Shown piece after piece: positions 37,746 to 49,330 of a stretch of 64,000 nt of DNA. The notes beneath the pieces are model-generated. The model did not search any database. It saw only the letters and a list, made by a program, of their open reading frames with translations, and was not told where the DNA came from. The stretch lies in assembly GCF_012432095.1 (NCBI RefSeq), contig NC_081174.1, forward strand, positions 28,277,196 to 28,341,195, written 5' to 3'. Within the stretch, counting starts at the first letter, position 1. The number at the start of each line of letters is the position of its first letter. The DNA is from Onychostoma macrolepis (taxonomy: Eukaryota > Chordata > Actinopteri > Cypriniformes > Cyprinidae). A program made the position numbers and the translations under genes.

Positions 37746-38515
37746 ATCCCTCCATTTCAGTGGAATGAAGCGTTTAGTGTCATCAAATACAGACCAGCCC
37801 CATTCATTTATGCACACACATAAAGCTAATATCATTGGGTTTGGTCTGAGTGGTCTAACTTTTTCAGATTGTTTTGTCCTTAAGTATATAATGGGGAAAA
37901 AGGATATAGAAACAATTTTCACTCAGAAATTGATGGTAAATTTCACAATTAATTGCAAAGAAATGGCAAGTAACGCGTTGAATTAAACATGAAATTTTGA
38001 AATAGTACCGTAAAACATACTCCAATAATTATTTTATTTCTTCGAGAAATATTTTTCGAAGAAAAGAAATAGTTTCCATCCCGAGCACACATACAGAAAC
38101 GCTATTAGCTCAACTCTTATGAGTGGAATTAGGAAAATGATTCGTTTTATTGGAACAAATGATTCAAACGATTCATTTGACTCTTTCTGCGCAGAAATCA
38201 CTATAGTGCTTGATCATGGGTTTCTCAGTGACAGATTCTTGAAGGTAATTTTACTTCTTTACATCGTCATAATTGTTTTTGTAGGGTAATGCTGATGTTT
38301 TAAAGTGTGAGTGCTTTTCTGCTTTTATTAGTTGATTTAATGCTTAATAAGCAAGATTCATTTTGTGATTCCAGACGTTTCAAGCACTGTATGTTCTTCA
38401 ATAAAAACTACATTGTTTTATATATATAAATATATTTTTTAATGACAGTAGCTTAAGTTTTAACTTTTGTGTCTTTATATACTAACAATTCTAAATTGTT
38501 TATTTATATGCTCTC
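37746..38515. other. Unclassified with GAATC-type repeat words
   Basis: 38105-38200 has CTCTTATGAGTGGAATTAGG and AAATGATTC words that echo the minisatellite at 48640-49330. A short palindrome with TTCTTCGA/TCGAAGAA stems sits near 38040-38066. Confidence 0.4.
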
Positions 38516-38655
38516 AGAAAAAAAAAAAGGTACAAAAACTGTCACTGGGGCGGCATCTTTTTAAAAGGTGCTAATATTTACCATTTAGGGGAAAATAAGT
38601 TACAAAGATGTAACTTTTAGCTTTTGTACCTTAGGGGAGTACATTTTTTCTGACA
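38516..38655. mobile_element. 'GGTACAAAAACTGTCACTG' palindromic MITE
   Basis: The left half (AAAAAGGTACAAAAACTGTC) and the right half (AGCTTTTGTACCTTAGG) are inverse. A better-preserved relative is at 39255-39371. Confidence 0.65.
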
Positions 38656-38659
38656 ATAG

Positions 38660-39420
38660 AGCTGCTTTGAATTCTTTCTGATTCCAGACAGGTTTTATTT
38701 TGGAAAAGCTGAGCTCTGAGATATGTGGTGTTCACAAACGATTTTACTTCCATAATGTAAGACTTTGTGACATCAACTGAAAAGCAAAGTCATTTCAGGG
38801 ACAGAGCAAGTTTTTGGCTGCATTTTGATCACAGATTACAAACATTTTTAGTCCAGGGAACAAGAACATATCGAAGCAAGAAAATAAAGGTTGCAAATAG
38901 CTTGTGCTTTCCTCTAGTTCTGTGACTTGCTGACTTTTTAAAGGCTGTACACAAACTGTGCAAGGAGAAATTTCTGGATTGAATAAGAATCATATTATTC
39001 CGTTAATTATAAAAGTACGGTATGGATTTTGAGTTTTATTGTGTTTTGGCAAAGTACTAACTCATAAGAATTGACTCTTTATTCAAAGAGCTGCTTTGAA
39101 CTCTTTCTGATTTATGGCAGATTTTCTTTCAGAAAAGCTGAGGTAATGTGGTCTGCACAACTGATTTTACTTCTGTAAAGTTGGATTTGGTACATCATCT
39201 GAACAGGACAGTCATCTGTAGAGGCGGAGCAAGTTTTCAGCTACATTTCGATCACACTCAGAAAAGAAGGTCCAAACGCTGTCACTGTACTGTAAAGTAC
39301 TAATATGCACCCTTTAGGGACAAATAAGGTACAAAGGTGACAGCTTTTGGACATTTTTTTTTCTGAGTGTAGGAACATTTTTAGAATGTATGAAGCAAGA
39401 AAATAAAGGTTGCTCATATT
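38660..39420 (+). repeat. Tandem segmental duplication, one copy carrying a MITE
   Basis: 38660-38905 and 39085-39415 are diverged direct copies (shared AGAGCTGCTTTGAA, GATTTTACTTC, AGCAAGTTTT and GAAGCAAGAAAATAAAGGTT). Copy 2 has a MITE where copy 1 has continuous sequence. Confidence 0.8.
39255..39371. mobile_element. Palindromic MITE with CACTCAG/CTGAGTG ends
   Basis: About 117 bp, from CACTCAGAAAAGAAGG to TTTTTTCTGAGTG, with inverse internal GGTACAAAGGTGACAGC and GCTGTCACTGTAC words. It is inserted in copy 2 of the local duplication. Confidence 0.75.
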
Positions 39421-40066
39421 TTTTTTTTTTTGCACTTGTTTTGCATTTAGTGCTGCTTAATTTTGTAAAGATAAAATCTGTGTGTGCATGTGTCTTTTGG
39501 CTTTTTTAAATTTGTGTTTGTAAAAAAAAATGTGCGTGTGTGTGTGTGTGTGTTGGCTGCAGGGCAGTGGATTTAGTTTGAGAGAGTTAATTGGAGTAAT
39601 GTTGATACTCACTGACACACACACATTTATTCAGTATTTATTTTGATCACTATATAGTGTATCTGCAGTAGAATTCTAACGACACAGATAAAACAGGAAC
39701 GGAACGAGTCGACGTGTTTACGTGTGTTTGAGCACAAAGAGATGATGCTGGGAAGGTGTGTGTGTGATGGATTGTGCACTGTGTATTGATAAATATGAGA
39801 AGGTTGAGTAATCGCCTAAGGAAAGGGCAAATTAACAAACGGATATCATCACCTCTTCTCATTTCTCATCTCTCTCTCTCTTACACACAGCAGTGCTGCA
39901 GTGACAGTATATAATTTAATATTTGGTTTGTGGCCTGTTCTGTTTAGCCCTGTGAAATAAACACATAAATGATCAAAGCATAAATTAACAGTGCCAGCTA
40001 TTTTTCTCCATAATGCAATATTTTCTTTTGCTCAAGAGAAACAAACACACATTATTATTATCCTAT

Positions 40067-40116
<50 letters not shown>

Positions 40117-40260
40117 CTGCATGTCTCTAGATAAACACAATCTGCAGTTTGCTTTTCAAAATGTATTGGATGCAACTGAAATATATATTCACAAAAACAA
40201 AAAAACAAAAAACTACAGAATTAAGAATTAGATGGATAAAATCTCTTTGGATTGTGTTTA
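39421..40260. other. Microsatellite-rich, no gene
   Basis: TG-rich run at 39530-39553 and a pure GT run at 40070-40114 (45 bases). The sequence between is AT-rich with no defined element. Confidence 0.5.
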
Positions 40261-40620
40261 TTAGTGGGTTTTATACGTGCACATAACGGTGCTGATCTCC
40301 ATGTGACCGGCATTAGAGGGGAAAAAAAACAATGAAAATATTAAATCGTAATTATTATCCAGTAGAACCCCTTACGCTCATATGTGGAAATTAATTAAAT
40401 ATTTCCTTTAGAAAAATATCTCTCCACTCGGCTCAAATTAATATCTTTGGAAATGAGAAAGAAACGCCCGGGGAGCTCTTTCAGTTTAAAGCCTTTTTAA
40501 ATTGTAATTATTAGTCCTGCATCATGTGTCTAAGCCTGTTTTAAAGCCCATGTGACTGACAGAGCACTTTACATTCAGAAGAAACCAGGAACTCTTTACC
40601 TGTCTGATTAAAATCAGGGC
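40261..40620. other. CNE-like island with homeodomain cores
   Basis: Repeat-free. TAATTA at 40349-40354, TTAATTAA at 40391-40398, further AATTAAT and GTAATTATTAG cores near 40437 and 40505, and an AAACGCCCGGGGAGC block at about 40463. This is among the best CNE candidates by appearance. Confidence 0.4.
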
Positions 40621-40650
40621 TTCTCTATATATAGCCTACTTGTCTCAGAT

Positions 40651-40970
40651 AGATGTGAATTATTAGTGTGATAATTTCACTTACTGTACTACAGTTGCTT
40701 TATTAGACTTGCCATTGATTTCTAATAGAAACATAATTATATCAAATTGATATCAATTCAGTCAGTTTTTATGAAGCTTATATGTGATACATCAATCCTA
40801 ATGACTTGTAATACACCTTTAATCAGTTGTACGTTCTTGTATCTAATTGTAACCATACATTATATGATCATATGTATACCTTTAAATAGTATAATGCATT
40901 AACAGCTGATTTTGTGTTATATTGTGTTTTAATGTATTATAGATGTAATCATAAGCCATCATTATGATGC
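40651..40970 (+). repeat. Dispersed duplication, copy 1
   Basis: Shares ATGTGAATTATTAGT, GACTTGCCATTGATTTCTAA, AATAGTATAATGCATTAACA and TTTTAATGTATTATA with 42365-42640. The copies are diverged and in direct orientation. Confidence 0.75.
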
Positions 40971-41329
40971 AATTTAACTGTGCTTACAAATATAAAACTT
41001 ATAAAAGAATTTATAAATATAAATGATAATTATTATAAAATTATAACATTTAAGTTATTATGCTGATATTGTTCATTTTTATGCATTGCACTATAACGAA
41101 TTAACAGATTTGTTAATGTGCATCTTCAATTATTTCATATTTGATAAATATTATATTATAATATCATCTCTTTAGTATTTGAAAATGAAGTATAAATAGT
41201 TTTATCACACATGCATTTTTGTGCATTTGGACAGAAACTGAAACCATCTTTATGCACAAGATCACTCTGATTATAAGGCATTATGAATACTTATAATGGA
41301 TACAGAAAATGCATAGCATTAATTGTCAA

Positions 41330-41905
41330 AAATCACACCATGTGTTCGGATGACAGATTTGAACATGCTTTCCTCAACAGGACTAATTTAGGACTAAATT
41401 CTAAGAGTAAATAGGCTCTGGTCTGACTGGAGCTCAGGACTGTTTTGAATCTTGGAGTGTCGTTTAGGCAAAAGCTCGTTTGGTGAACTGGACAGATGAG
41501 AGTGGCGTGAGCCCTATTAGCACGGCTAATTTCACTCAGAGCATGGAGCGATTGAGTCGAAGCTCCTCTCATCTCTCCTCTCCTCAAAAGCCTTTTCTCC
41601 GTGGATATTTAAAACTCCCTCCATTTAACCCGTTTCAAACGGCGCTGCCGTCTCACGCTGACCTGAAAGCTAACAATCGATTCCATTTTTCTTTCTCCTT
41701 ATCTTCTTTTCTCTCTGTTTTTTTTTCTTTCTCGGTACCTGAGGCAAAGTCTTATGTAAAAACACATTTATTTTTAATGGATTTTTTAATGAATTTTTTA
41801 GCTGGCCTATTAATACAGGCATTAATTATGTTACGGCGGGCAGTGAGAGGAGAGAACGGTTTAATCCCGTCCTGGAGACATACGCTGCCAGCTCATCTAA
41901 ATGCT
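41330..41905. other. CNE-like island
   Basis: 41460-41600 and 41730-41900 are repeat-poor with TTAATACAGGCATTAATTATG and CTATTAGCACGGCTAATTTC cores. A CA run begins at 41910. The 174-codon plus ORF across it has low-complexity Ser/Phe stretches and ends in His-Thr repeats, so it is not credible coding sequence. Confidence 0.4.
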
Positions 41906-41909
41906 GGCC

Positions 41910-41942
<33 letters not shown>

Positions 41943-42050
41943 CAGCACATGCACACATAAGAGAATCATTAGTTGTATATAATCACACTTGGTCTTGCAC
42001 ATAGAAATTTGCATGGAAAATAAAAAAATAAAGTATATATTGTACAATTA

Positions 42051-42051
<1 letters not shown>

Positions 42052-42108
<57 letters not shown>
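42052..42108. repeat. (CA)n microsatellite
   Basis: 57 bases of pure CA, the longest CA run in the window. Confidence 0.98.
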
Positions 42109-42109
<1 letters not shown>

Positions 42110-42360
42110 CATTTAAGTTCAAAAAGTCATTACAACATATGTTTTTCCATTACTTTAACTCATCAAAATTTAACCAATTTCAAATTTTTAAGTTACACAA
42201 GATTAAACTCATTTTTTTTCAAGTTTCATTATTTTTCAATAAAATTGAAATAAACTCAAAAAAAGTTGACATGAGTTGTAAGGCCAATTTGATTACTTAA
42301 AAAATCAAGGAAGTTACAGAACTTAATTTAAAAAAAAAGTTTAAGTAGTTTTTTTAGTGT
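42110..42360. mobile_element. AT-rich hairpin MITE interrupting the duplication edge
   Basis: Sequence with TTTAAGTTCAAAAAGT at the left and AAAAGTTTAAGTAGTTTTTT at the right. It resembles a common cyprinid palindromic repeat and abuts copy 2 of the dispersed duplication. Confidence 0.45.
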
Positions 42361-42364
42361 ATTT

Positions 42365-42645
42365 ATTGATGTGAATTATTAGTCATTTAATGCACTACGT
42401 TGGCCTGTTAGATTTGCCATTGAGTTCTAAAAAATAAAAAAATGTTAAGCATAAAGCATACATAAGAAAAACATTCTTAATGCCTTATAGTACACTTTTA
42501 ATCATTTGTATGTTCTGTACAATACATTGTGATACTTACATAATCATATTTATACCTCTAGATAGTATAATGTGTTAACAGCTGATTAAATTTCACCACA
42601 TTTCATGTTATATTATGTTTTAATGTATTATACCCTATATAGATA
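42365..42645 (+). repeat. Dispersed duplication, copy 2
   Basis: Direct diverged copy of 40651-40970, about 1.7 kb downstream. Confidence 0.75.
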
Positions 42646-42739
42646 TATCACAGGCCAGTTTTAGAATGCAGTTTAAAATGAATGCATGCACACACCTGTG
42701 ATTTAACCTGTGTGCACCACTTTTCATACATAGATTCAT

Positions 42740-42740
<1 letters not shown>

Positions 42741-42783
<43 letters not shown>

Positions 42784-42878
42784 CCCTGGGCTGGACACTT
42801 AAAAGCCACATGAATAGTGGAAGTTGTGGGATAATCCTGCCAGAGAAGAGAAGCACTCAGAAAGCTCGCCTGCAGGCG

Positions 42879-42916
<38 letters not shown>

Positions 42917-43075
42917 CCCGCAGGTCTGGCCTTGGCCGTCTAATGCATCAGGGTGCTGGTGCACAGTGGCTTTGGGGTGTGTGTGTGTGTGTGTGTGTCT
43001 GTGTGCATGTATTTTACTTCCTAATGTGCCATTATATATCACAAGAGACCTACAAACTCTTTGTAAGATGGACAC

Positions 43076-43109
<34 letters not shown>
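42741..43109. repeat. Cluster of alternating CA and TG runs
   Basis: CA 42741-42770 (then GA), CA 42883-42915, TG 42977-42998 and CA 43079-43109, with short unique spacers. Confidence 0.95.
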
Positions 43110-43111
<2 letters not shown>

Positions 43112-43124
43112 CATACATGCTCAT

Positions 43125-43400
43125 ACATCATACAGCTGAGCTTGGAGTTGTGCGTGGTAAAGGTGTTAATTACTGCTAGTTTAGAATGCTAATTAAATGT
43201 TTCAATTAATTATTGTGTTTGTTGCCAAACCCTGCTGTTAATTGGAGGTGGGTGGAAACAGAGAAAGAGCCGTTTGACAGGCTTTCCCAGCGGATGTGTG
43301 TGTGTGTGTGTGTGAGAAATCAGCAGCGTGAAGCAACCGTGGAAAGACCTAGAGAAAGACGTGTGTGCGTGTGTGTGTGTGTGTGAGAGAAAGAGAGAGA
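43125..43400. other. CNE-like island followed by TG runs
   Basis: 43160-43240 packs TTAATTACTG, GCTAATTAAATG and CAATTAATTATTG homeodomain-type cores in 80 bases. TG runs follow at 43295-43314 and 43361-43385. Confidence 0.35.
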
Positions 43401-44252
43401 GTGCCAAAAACATGAAAGACAACAAACACAAAAGATACATAAACAAAAAGAATAAAAGCTGCTTATGCAATGGTTTTTATTTTCCGAAACTAATTAAAAT
43501 ATAGATTTGTCACGAAATATAAACTGTGTAAGAAAAAACATAAAAGTGCATTATGTGTTGATTCTCTTGAATATAATAAACAACGTCAAATAAACATTAA
43601 GAAAAAAGACTGACTATACAAAAAACACTAACAGAAATGTAATATTTAATATTAAAATGTAATAGAAATTATATATATATATATATATATAGATACACAC
43701 ACACACACACACACTGTGTGTGTGTATATTTGAGGACATTTACTAGCAATTGAGTGAAAATTGTTTCCATTTTTTTATATATATACTGTTTTATATATAC
43801 TTATATATACTGTAATAATGTATGTAATACAGTAAGTAGGGTAAATAGTTCTGGTCCAACACTCCTTCTATTTGTAATCATTTATAGCACATCTTTTTGT
43901 CCTACCGCTCAGTCTCTAGTTCATTCGTTCATTACTCACTCGTTTACCTCATTTATCTCCATTTATGACACAAAGGCCACTGCGATGAGAGCGAGCTCAT
44001 CTGTCATTTACACCGGTTATTTGTTCTTAAACATTTTAAATAGACAGTGATGCATGTGTGTGTTTGAGAACGAGAGACAGACAGAGAGAGACCGGGAGAG
44101 TAAATCTGTCATGGTGATGGACACATCGACTATCTGAATATGTAAATGAGGTGCTGCTGGAGCTCTGTTAATCCCGCCCCCTGGGCTATTTCCTGTCTGG
44201 ATCAGGAAGTAGCAAAAAAAATGAAACTCATGATCAGCATTTCTTCTACTGC

Positions 44253-44283
<31 letters not shown>

Positions 44284-44515
44284 CATAAATATGCATTTAC
44301 TTTGGGATCATGCTTTGGCCAAAAAAAGTGTTCTGTGCTTGTGTTGAAAAAAGGAGGCCGTGTTATTTTGACACACGAGTGAAGATTAAATTCGGTCTTT
44401 CTGTCTGTCATTCCCCGTCTTCCCCTCTCTCGCACTCTTATTTATACACACACCGTGAAATCTGCTCAGATCAATGCATCTCTTGTCATCTCTCTGCCTT
44501 TGACGGCTCCCTGGA
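43401..44515. other. Mixed AT-rich and CA sequence
   Basis: TA run near 43672-43690, CA near 43697-43714 and CA at 44252-44281. 44100-44215 is a small GC-balanced block. No gene. Confidence 0.4.
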
Positions 44516-45200
44516 AAAAATAGTGCAGAGTATACACTGAATAATATGCCTACTGTTTTTAAAAATAGTATATAAAACCATATCTATTATACATTGATAA
44601 ACAGTATGCTCTCTGTTGTCACATGATCTCAGCTCATAGAGGTCTACTATAGCTATATAAAGCTCTCTGTTCACATTCCCATTCATCTCAATAGCAGTTC
44701 TCTGGCATACATGGCAGAAATAGTAAGAGTAGTATAATATGCTATTTTGACTATCCTGACTATCCATTTCATGTTTTTAAACAGCACTCCAGAAAAAGAG
44801 AATCAGCCATTTATAAACCATCTAATATAACATATTGAAATACTAGTAATTTATGCTTTTAAATGGTCATGAATGTAAAATAGAGGTAATTTTTGCACCC
44901 AGATGGTATTACAAAACCATTTTTGATCCACTTTTGAGCTAAAACATTTGCTTTTGTCAGTCTGAGCAACCAATAAGTCCATAAAGAGATGATAACTTTT
45001 GCCTGATTCATTTATGACAAGATCAAGTTGAGACGTTGCATTGTAGGATACAGTTTTAAATGCACCATACCGCACAGCTTTGCAAGCGTAGCTGGATACT
45101 TCATGCATGAACACAGTATACTGCGAAAACAGTATGAAACCTAAAAACAAGATAGAACTTGACATTTGTGCTAATAATGGAAATTTATACTTGTATACTA
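44516..45200. repeat. 'AGTATACT' interspersed repeat region
   Basis: Repeated GTATAC, CAGTATGC and TAGTATA words on both sides (44530-44620 and 45105-45200) suggest the two ends of one degraded element. The minus ORFs over it are not supported. Confidence 0.45.
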
Positions 45201-45339
45201 TGTAATAATAATAAATTAAATATATTTTATTTCATTATTTTACTTTATTTTATTCATGACCAAAAATAATGACTGTTGTCAAACAGGTTTCCCAAACACT
45301 TCCAGCAGGTCGGGATGCTCAAAGCAGTGTTATTTTAGT

Positions 45340-45606
45340 GTCATTGATATAATATTACAGTATTAGTTAATATTTTGAATTTGAAATTATTTTTATTTTC
45401 TGTTTTCAAGATTTTTAAAATCTTTTTTTGTTTAGTTGTATAGATTTTTTTATAGTTATTTTAGTACTTCAACTTAAACAATGTAAATGAGAAACTTTGC
45501 CTTGGCAACTAGCTGAAATAAAATAAGTTTAAGGTTTTTTATTTCATTTCAGTTAATGTTTAATGTTTTATGGTTTTAGTTCTGGTAAAAAAAAAAAAAA
45601 AAAAAA
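45340..45606 (+). repeat. AT-rich repeat ending in poly(A)
   Basis: Contains TTTTAGTACTTCAACTTAAA and CTTGGCAACTAGCTGAAATA and ends in about 20 A. Diverged relatives lie at 15080-15310 (plus) and 50470-50700 (minus, with GGCTGCCAAGGCATAATTTC). The class is uncertain; the poly(A) end could be a chance run. Confidence 0.55.
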
Positions 45607-46785
45607 GGGTTTAAAGCTACTTCACATTAGTTTCCTTGTGCAGATGTGCAGATTGAAATTATTTGTTGAACACTTAACATCTTAAATCTCTGTCCTACAT
45701 ACTGAAAATAAGAATTGTACATAATGGAGGCTTTATGTATTTATTCGCAACTAGTAACAGGATATGTTTCTTTTTCATTTTTTCAGTTGTACTGCTCCAG
45801 GATAACCTACAGCAGGTCCCTCACGTTACAGTAGTCATAGTAATGATAACAATAAGCCGCGGGTGCCGTTCAAATAAAAGAAATAAACACAGATGAGATG
45901 ACAGGTGAGAATCTGAAGTGACTGGCAAATGACTGAGAAGCGGAATGTGAGTTTTCCTAAGATCCGCTGCGTGTGTTTGATCTTTAATCACATTAATCAT
46001 TTTCATTAATGTGCTGAAATCAGTCTGTCATGATCTTCACTGACTGTCATTCACATGCAAACTCACACACACACACATAACTTTGGCCAGGTTTCCTCTG
46101 CGTCTCATCATACTGTTGAGGATCAAAACAGCACACCTGCGGCAATTATCTCTACTACTGTACGTGTGTGCATGTGTGTGTGTGTGTGTGTGTGTAAGTT
46201 TGACTGTCTTTGTTCTTTCAAATCCTGACATGACGTTCACCCTAAGGGGGGAGATCCAAGTCTGAGAAATTCCTAAGCCAAGCACTTCACACACACACAC
46301 ACACACACATATACACAGGCAACAACATTCACAGCTAGTCAAGGTAAAAAAGAAATCTCAACGTAAGCACTTCCATAATGCAGGAGCTCATACTTTACAC
46401 AATCCATTTTGCCCTCGAAAAACAAAAGCAAAAGAAAACTATAATTGGAAAAGAAACGTATAGGTAACTGATGCTTTGAAGTCATTCTGTAACAAAAAAA
46501 GAGGAGAATGGAGGTGCGTCCTTATTAATGTAGCGAATCAGTGACTGCAGCCCCGTTCTCTGCAAACTCATCCTTAAAATCAGACACTCTGATGAAACAA
46601 CATCACTTTGTCACTTTGTGGTCGGCTGAAAACCTTTTGACCTTTAAGTAAAAATACAATGCAAATGTTTGTACCTCCACATCAGGGACAATGTCACAGA
46701 GGAGGCCAATTTCAGCAATAACCCTAATTAAAAATCATCATTATTATATTATATTATAACATATAATATATTGTGTGTTACTTTA
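45607..46785. other. Unclassified with TG/CA runs
   Basis: TG at 46164-46195 and CA at 46289-46309 face each other across 93 bases. 46085-46160 and 46500-46600 are small repeat-poor blocks. No gene. Confidence 0.4.
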
Positions 46786-47330
46786 TTGTTAGGTACTTTA
46801 CTGTTACTGTAGAGCTGAGCTAACATGACCTAACAATGAACAGTTGTTTTTGTGTAATGTCAACAAAGATTAATAAATACTGCAACAAATGTATTAGTTA
46901 ATATTAGTTGCAGTTTTTTTCAACTGCTTACACACAAAATCTTTACTTGTCACACAATTTATGAAAGCTGACACTCAAACACCAGAACCACACACCAAAC
47001 CTGCAAAACCACACACTAATTCTCAGCCTTTGACTCAGTTTTTAATTTCATAAAACACTTTGTGCAAAACACAACACACAATTCTTGTCGTAACACACAA
47101 AAATCTAACAGGAATTAATATTATGGCAAAGGTGTTTGCAAATGTTTGCTTTTGAGATGTGTTTGTGATATTTTGAATGCAGTGCTTTCAAGAGAAGTGA
47201 GGCATTTTGCATTTTGTGTGTGCAATTCTTGGGTTTGTGTGTAAAGTTTTGAAAAAAAAGAGGCAAAGTTTTGAAAATGTGTGAAAGCAGTTGAAAAAAA
47301 CTGTAATGCATTATTGTAAAGTGTTACCAA
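46786..47330. mobile_element. Repeat fragment split by an intact MITE
   Basis: 46790-46910 (CTAACATGACCTAACAATGA and GATTAATAAATACTG) is a common AT-rich repeat. It is interrupted at 46911-47303 by a MITE whose perfect 19-bp inverted termini are CAGTTTTTTTCAACTGCTT. The host repeat's tail resumes at 47304-47330. Confidence 0.8.
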
Positions 47331-47399
47331 ATATTTGGGCAAATGCTTAATTATTAAATCAAATGTTTATATTTATGTATTTACTTGTCTCTCACTTTG

Positions 47400-47670
47400 A
47401 AACAGTGGAGAGTTTTGCAGAGGTCTGATTAAAAAGCTTGATTTGACTGGTTGACTTGCTGCTTGAACGCACACTAGTAATCTTTGACTTATACTTCAGT
47501 ATGTTTTATAATATGTCAGTCATCTGTAAAGAGCTGCCAGCAATGATCTTTGGCAGGCTCTTTAAAACATGCGGATAGCAATCACACTGATTAATCATTA
47601 CTCACTTTAATCATTAGGATTAATTAAAGGTGTCACTTTCTTCTTCTGTATGCCTGGAGAAAGATTTCTG
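47400..47670. other. CNE-like island
   Basis: Repeat-free with GATTAATCATTACTCAC, TTAATCATTAGG and ATTAATTAAAGG in 47590-47630 and a palindromic-looking GCCAGCAATGATCTTTGGC at 47537. Confidence 0.4.
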
Positions 47671-48639
47671 AACAACGTGAACTTGTGTAAACCTGGAGAA
47701 AGGAAGAGCACATGAGTGATTTCACCTATTTGTAACTTGAAATCACACTTATTTCATTCGTTAAAGCAGGCCCCAATCCACACCCAAACCATCCCAGGCC
47801 TACAACGGTTCAATGCAAATATATTTCAGATGGGAAGTTAAATGCGAATCATTGCACATTTTTTAAAGAAAACAGATATATGCACTCCTAAATGTGCTGT
47901 TCATAAATCCTATTACAAATTCATGATGCACGTTGGTTCTTATTGTGGTTCTCGCTTCTCTCATCTGCGTTTTTGTGTCAGGATGTTTGCATGAATCTCT
48001 ATTAAGATCAAATGTTTTCCGCAACAAATATTTAAATTCAACAACCAAACATGTTCTGCATTTGATAAAGTCACGCATTAGTTCATAGTACTGCATTAGA
48101 TTTCCCCCAAGGAGTGATTGCATTTCTCTGGACGCACACTGGCTTTGGACTTTTGCTTCCCTCATGTAAAAGTTGAAAAAGTTTTTCTTTCTTGGTAATC
48201 TGCTCTAGTTTTAATCATTCTAATTACATTCATTATTGGGAATCATAACTACTACTAAATGCAGCCCATCTCTGGTGTCCTTCCCACCTTGATTGCATTT
48301 GATGCATTAAAGTGATTTGTTTGTTTTAATCTCATTAACATGTTTAGCATGCGACTCTATTTGTCTTCAGAGACTTGCATGAAGCTGCACTTTCAGTTAC
48401 TTCAACTATTTTGTCTTGTTCAGATGCTAAGCCAGTTTAAAAAGTAAAGTGGACAGACACGTGTCTGTCCACAAGTGCAAAATGGTCATTTCCAGGACGG
48501 ATAACGTCTATGCCATTGCAAAAACAGTTGTATTTTGCATTGAATGTGATGCAGTAAAAAGACAACATAATGGCAAAAAGGCCATCGTAAGTAAGATTGG
48601 CATGCAAAAACAAACGTACAGCATAACCAGATAAGTCTA
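47671..48639. other. Unclassified sequence
   Basis: Moderately AT-rich with no tandem repeat. The 100-codon minus ORF at 47863-48165 has no recognisable domain or splice context. Confidence 0.35.
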
Positions 48640-49330
48640 ATTCAAAAAGAAATGACTCTTATGAGCTGGTCTTCTTTTTAGTGAATCAAAAAACAAAGGG
48701 TGCAAATAGTGTCATTTAATTCCTGAACAAATGACTCTTATGAGCCAGTTCTTGTAGTGAATCAAAAAACATACAGCGTGAGTATAGTGTGGTCTTACCA
48801 AACAAATAACTCTTTTGAGCACTACTTTTTTGTGAATCCTGTATACAATACAGGTGTAATGGGACGAACAAAAAGTGACTCTTATGGGTCAGTTCTTTTA
48901 AGTCAATCAAAAAACATACAGCGTGACTAGTGTAGCCTGATTCCTAAACGAAATGACTCTTATGAGCAGATTCGTTTTAGCGAATCAGAAAACGTACAGT
49001 GTGACAAGTCTAATTCCCAAATGAATGACTCTCATGAGCCAGATCTTTTTAGTGAATCCCAAACATACACTTCAACCAGTTAAGTCTGATTCACAAACAA
49101 GCGACTCTTATGAGACAGTTCTTTTTAGTAAATCAAAGAAGCATGCTGCATGACTCTGAGCCAGTTCTTTTTATTGAATCAGAAAGCATATGGTGCAACC
49201 AGTGTAATCTGATTTACAGACAAGTGGCTGTTTTGAGCCCGTTCTTTTTAGTAAATCAAAAACCATACAGCAAGTCTGATTACCAAAAAAAAGAGCCAAT
49301 TCTTTTAATGAACAGCTCAAATGAATGAGT
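48640..49330 (+). repeat. ~75-bp minisatellite
   Basis: About nine degenerate units share AAATGACTCTTATGAGCCAG, TTCTTTTTAGTGAATCA and AACATACAGCGTGAC, for example at 48646, 48727, 48880, 48947, 49020 and 49100. The central ACTCTTATGAG is partly palindromic. Confidence 0.85.

Noticed and set aside
41480..42004. 174-residue plus ORF
   Set aside because: Low-complexity Ser/Phe sequence ending in His-Thr repeats, with no splice or domain evidence; the DNA looks like noncoding regulatory sequence.
48640..49330. Regular repeats as a CRISPR-like array
   Set aside because: Units are degenerate and contiguous without unique spacers, in a vertebrate genome; it is a minisatellite.
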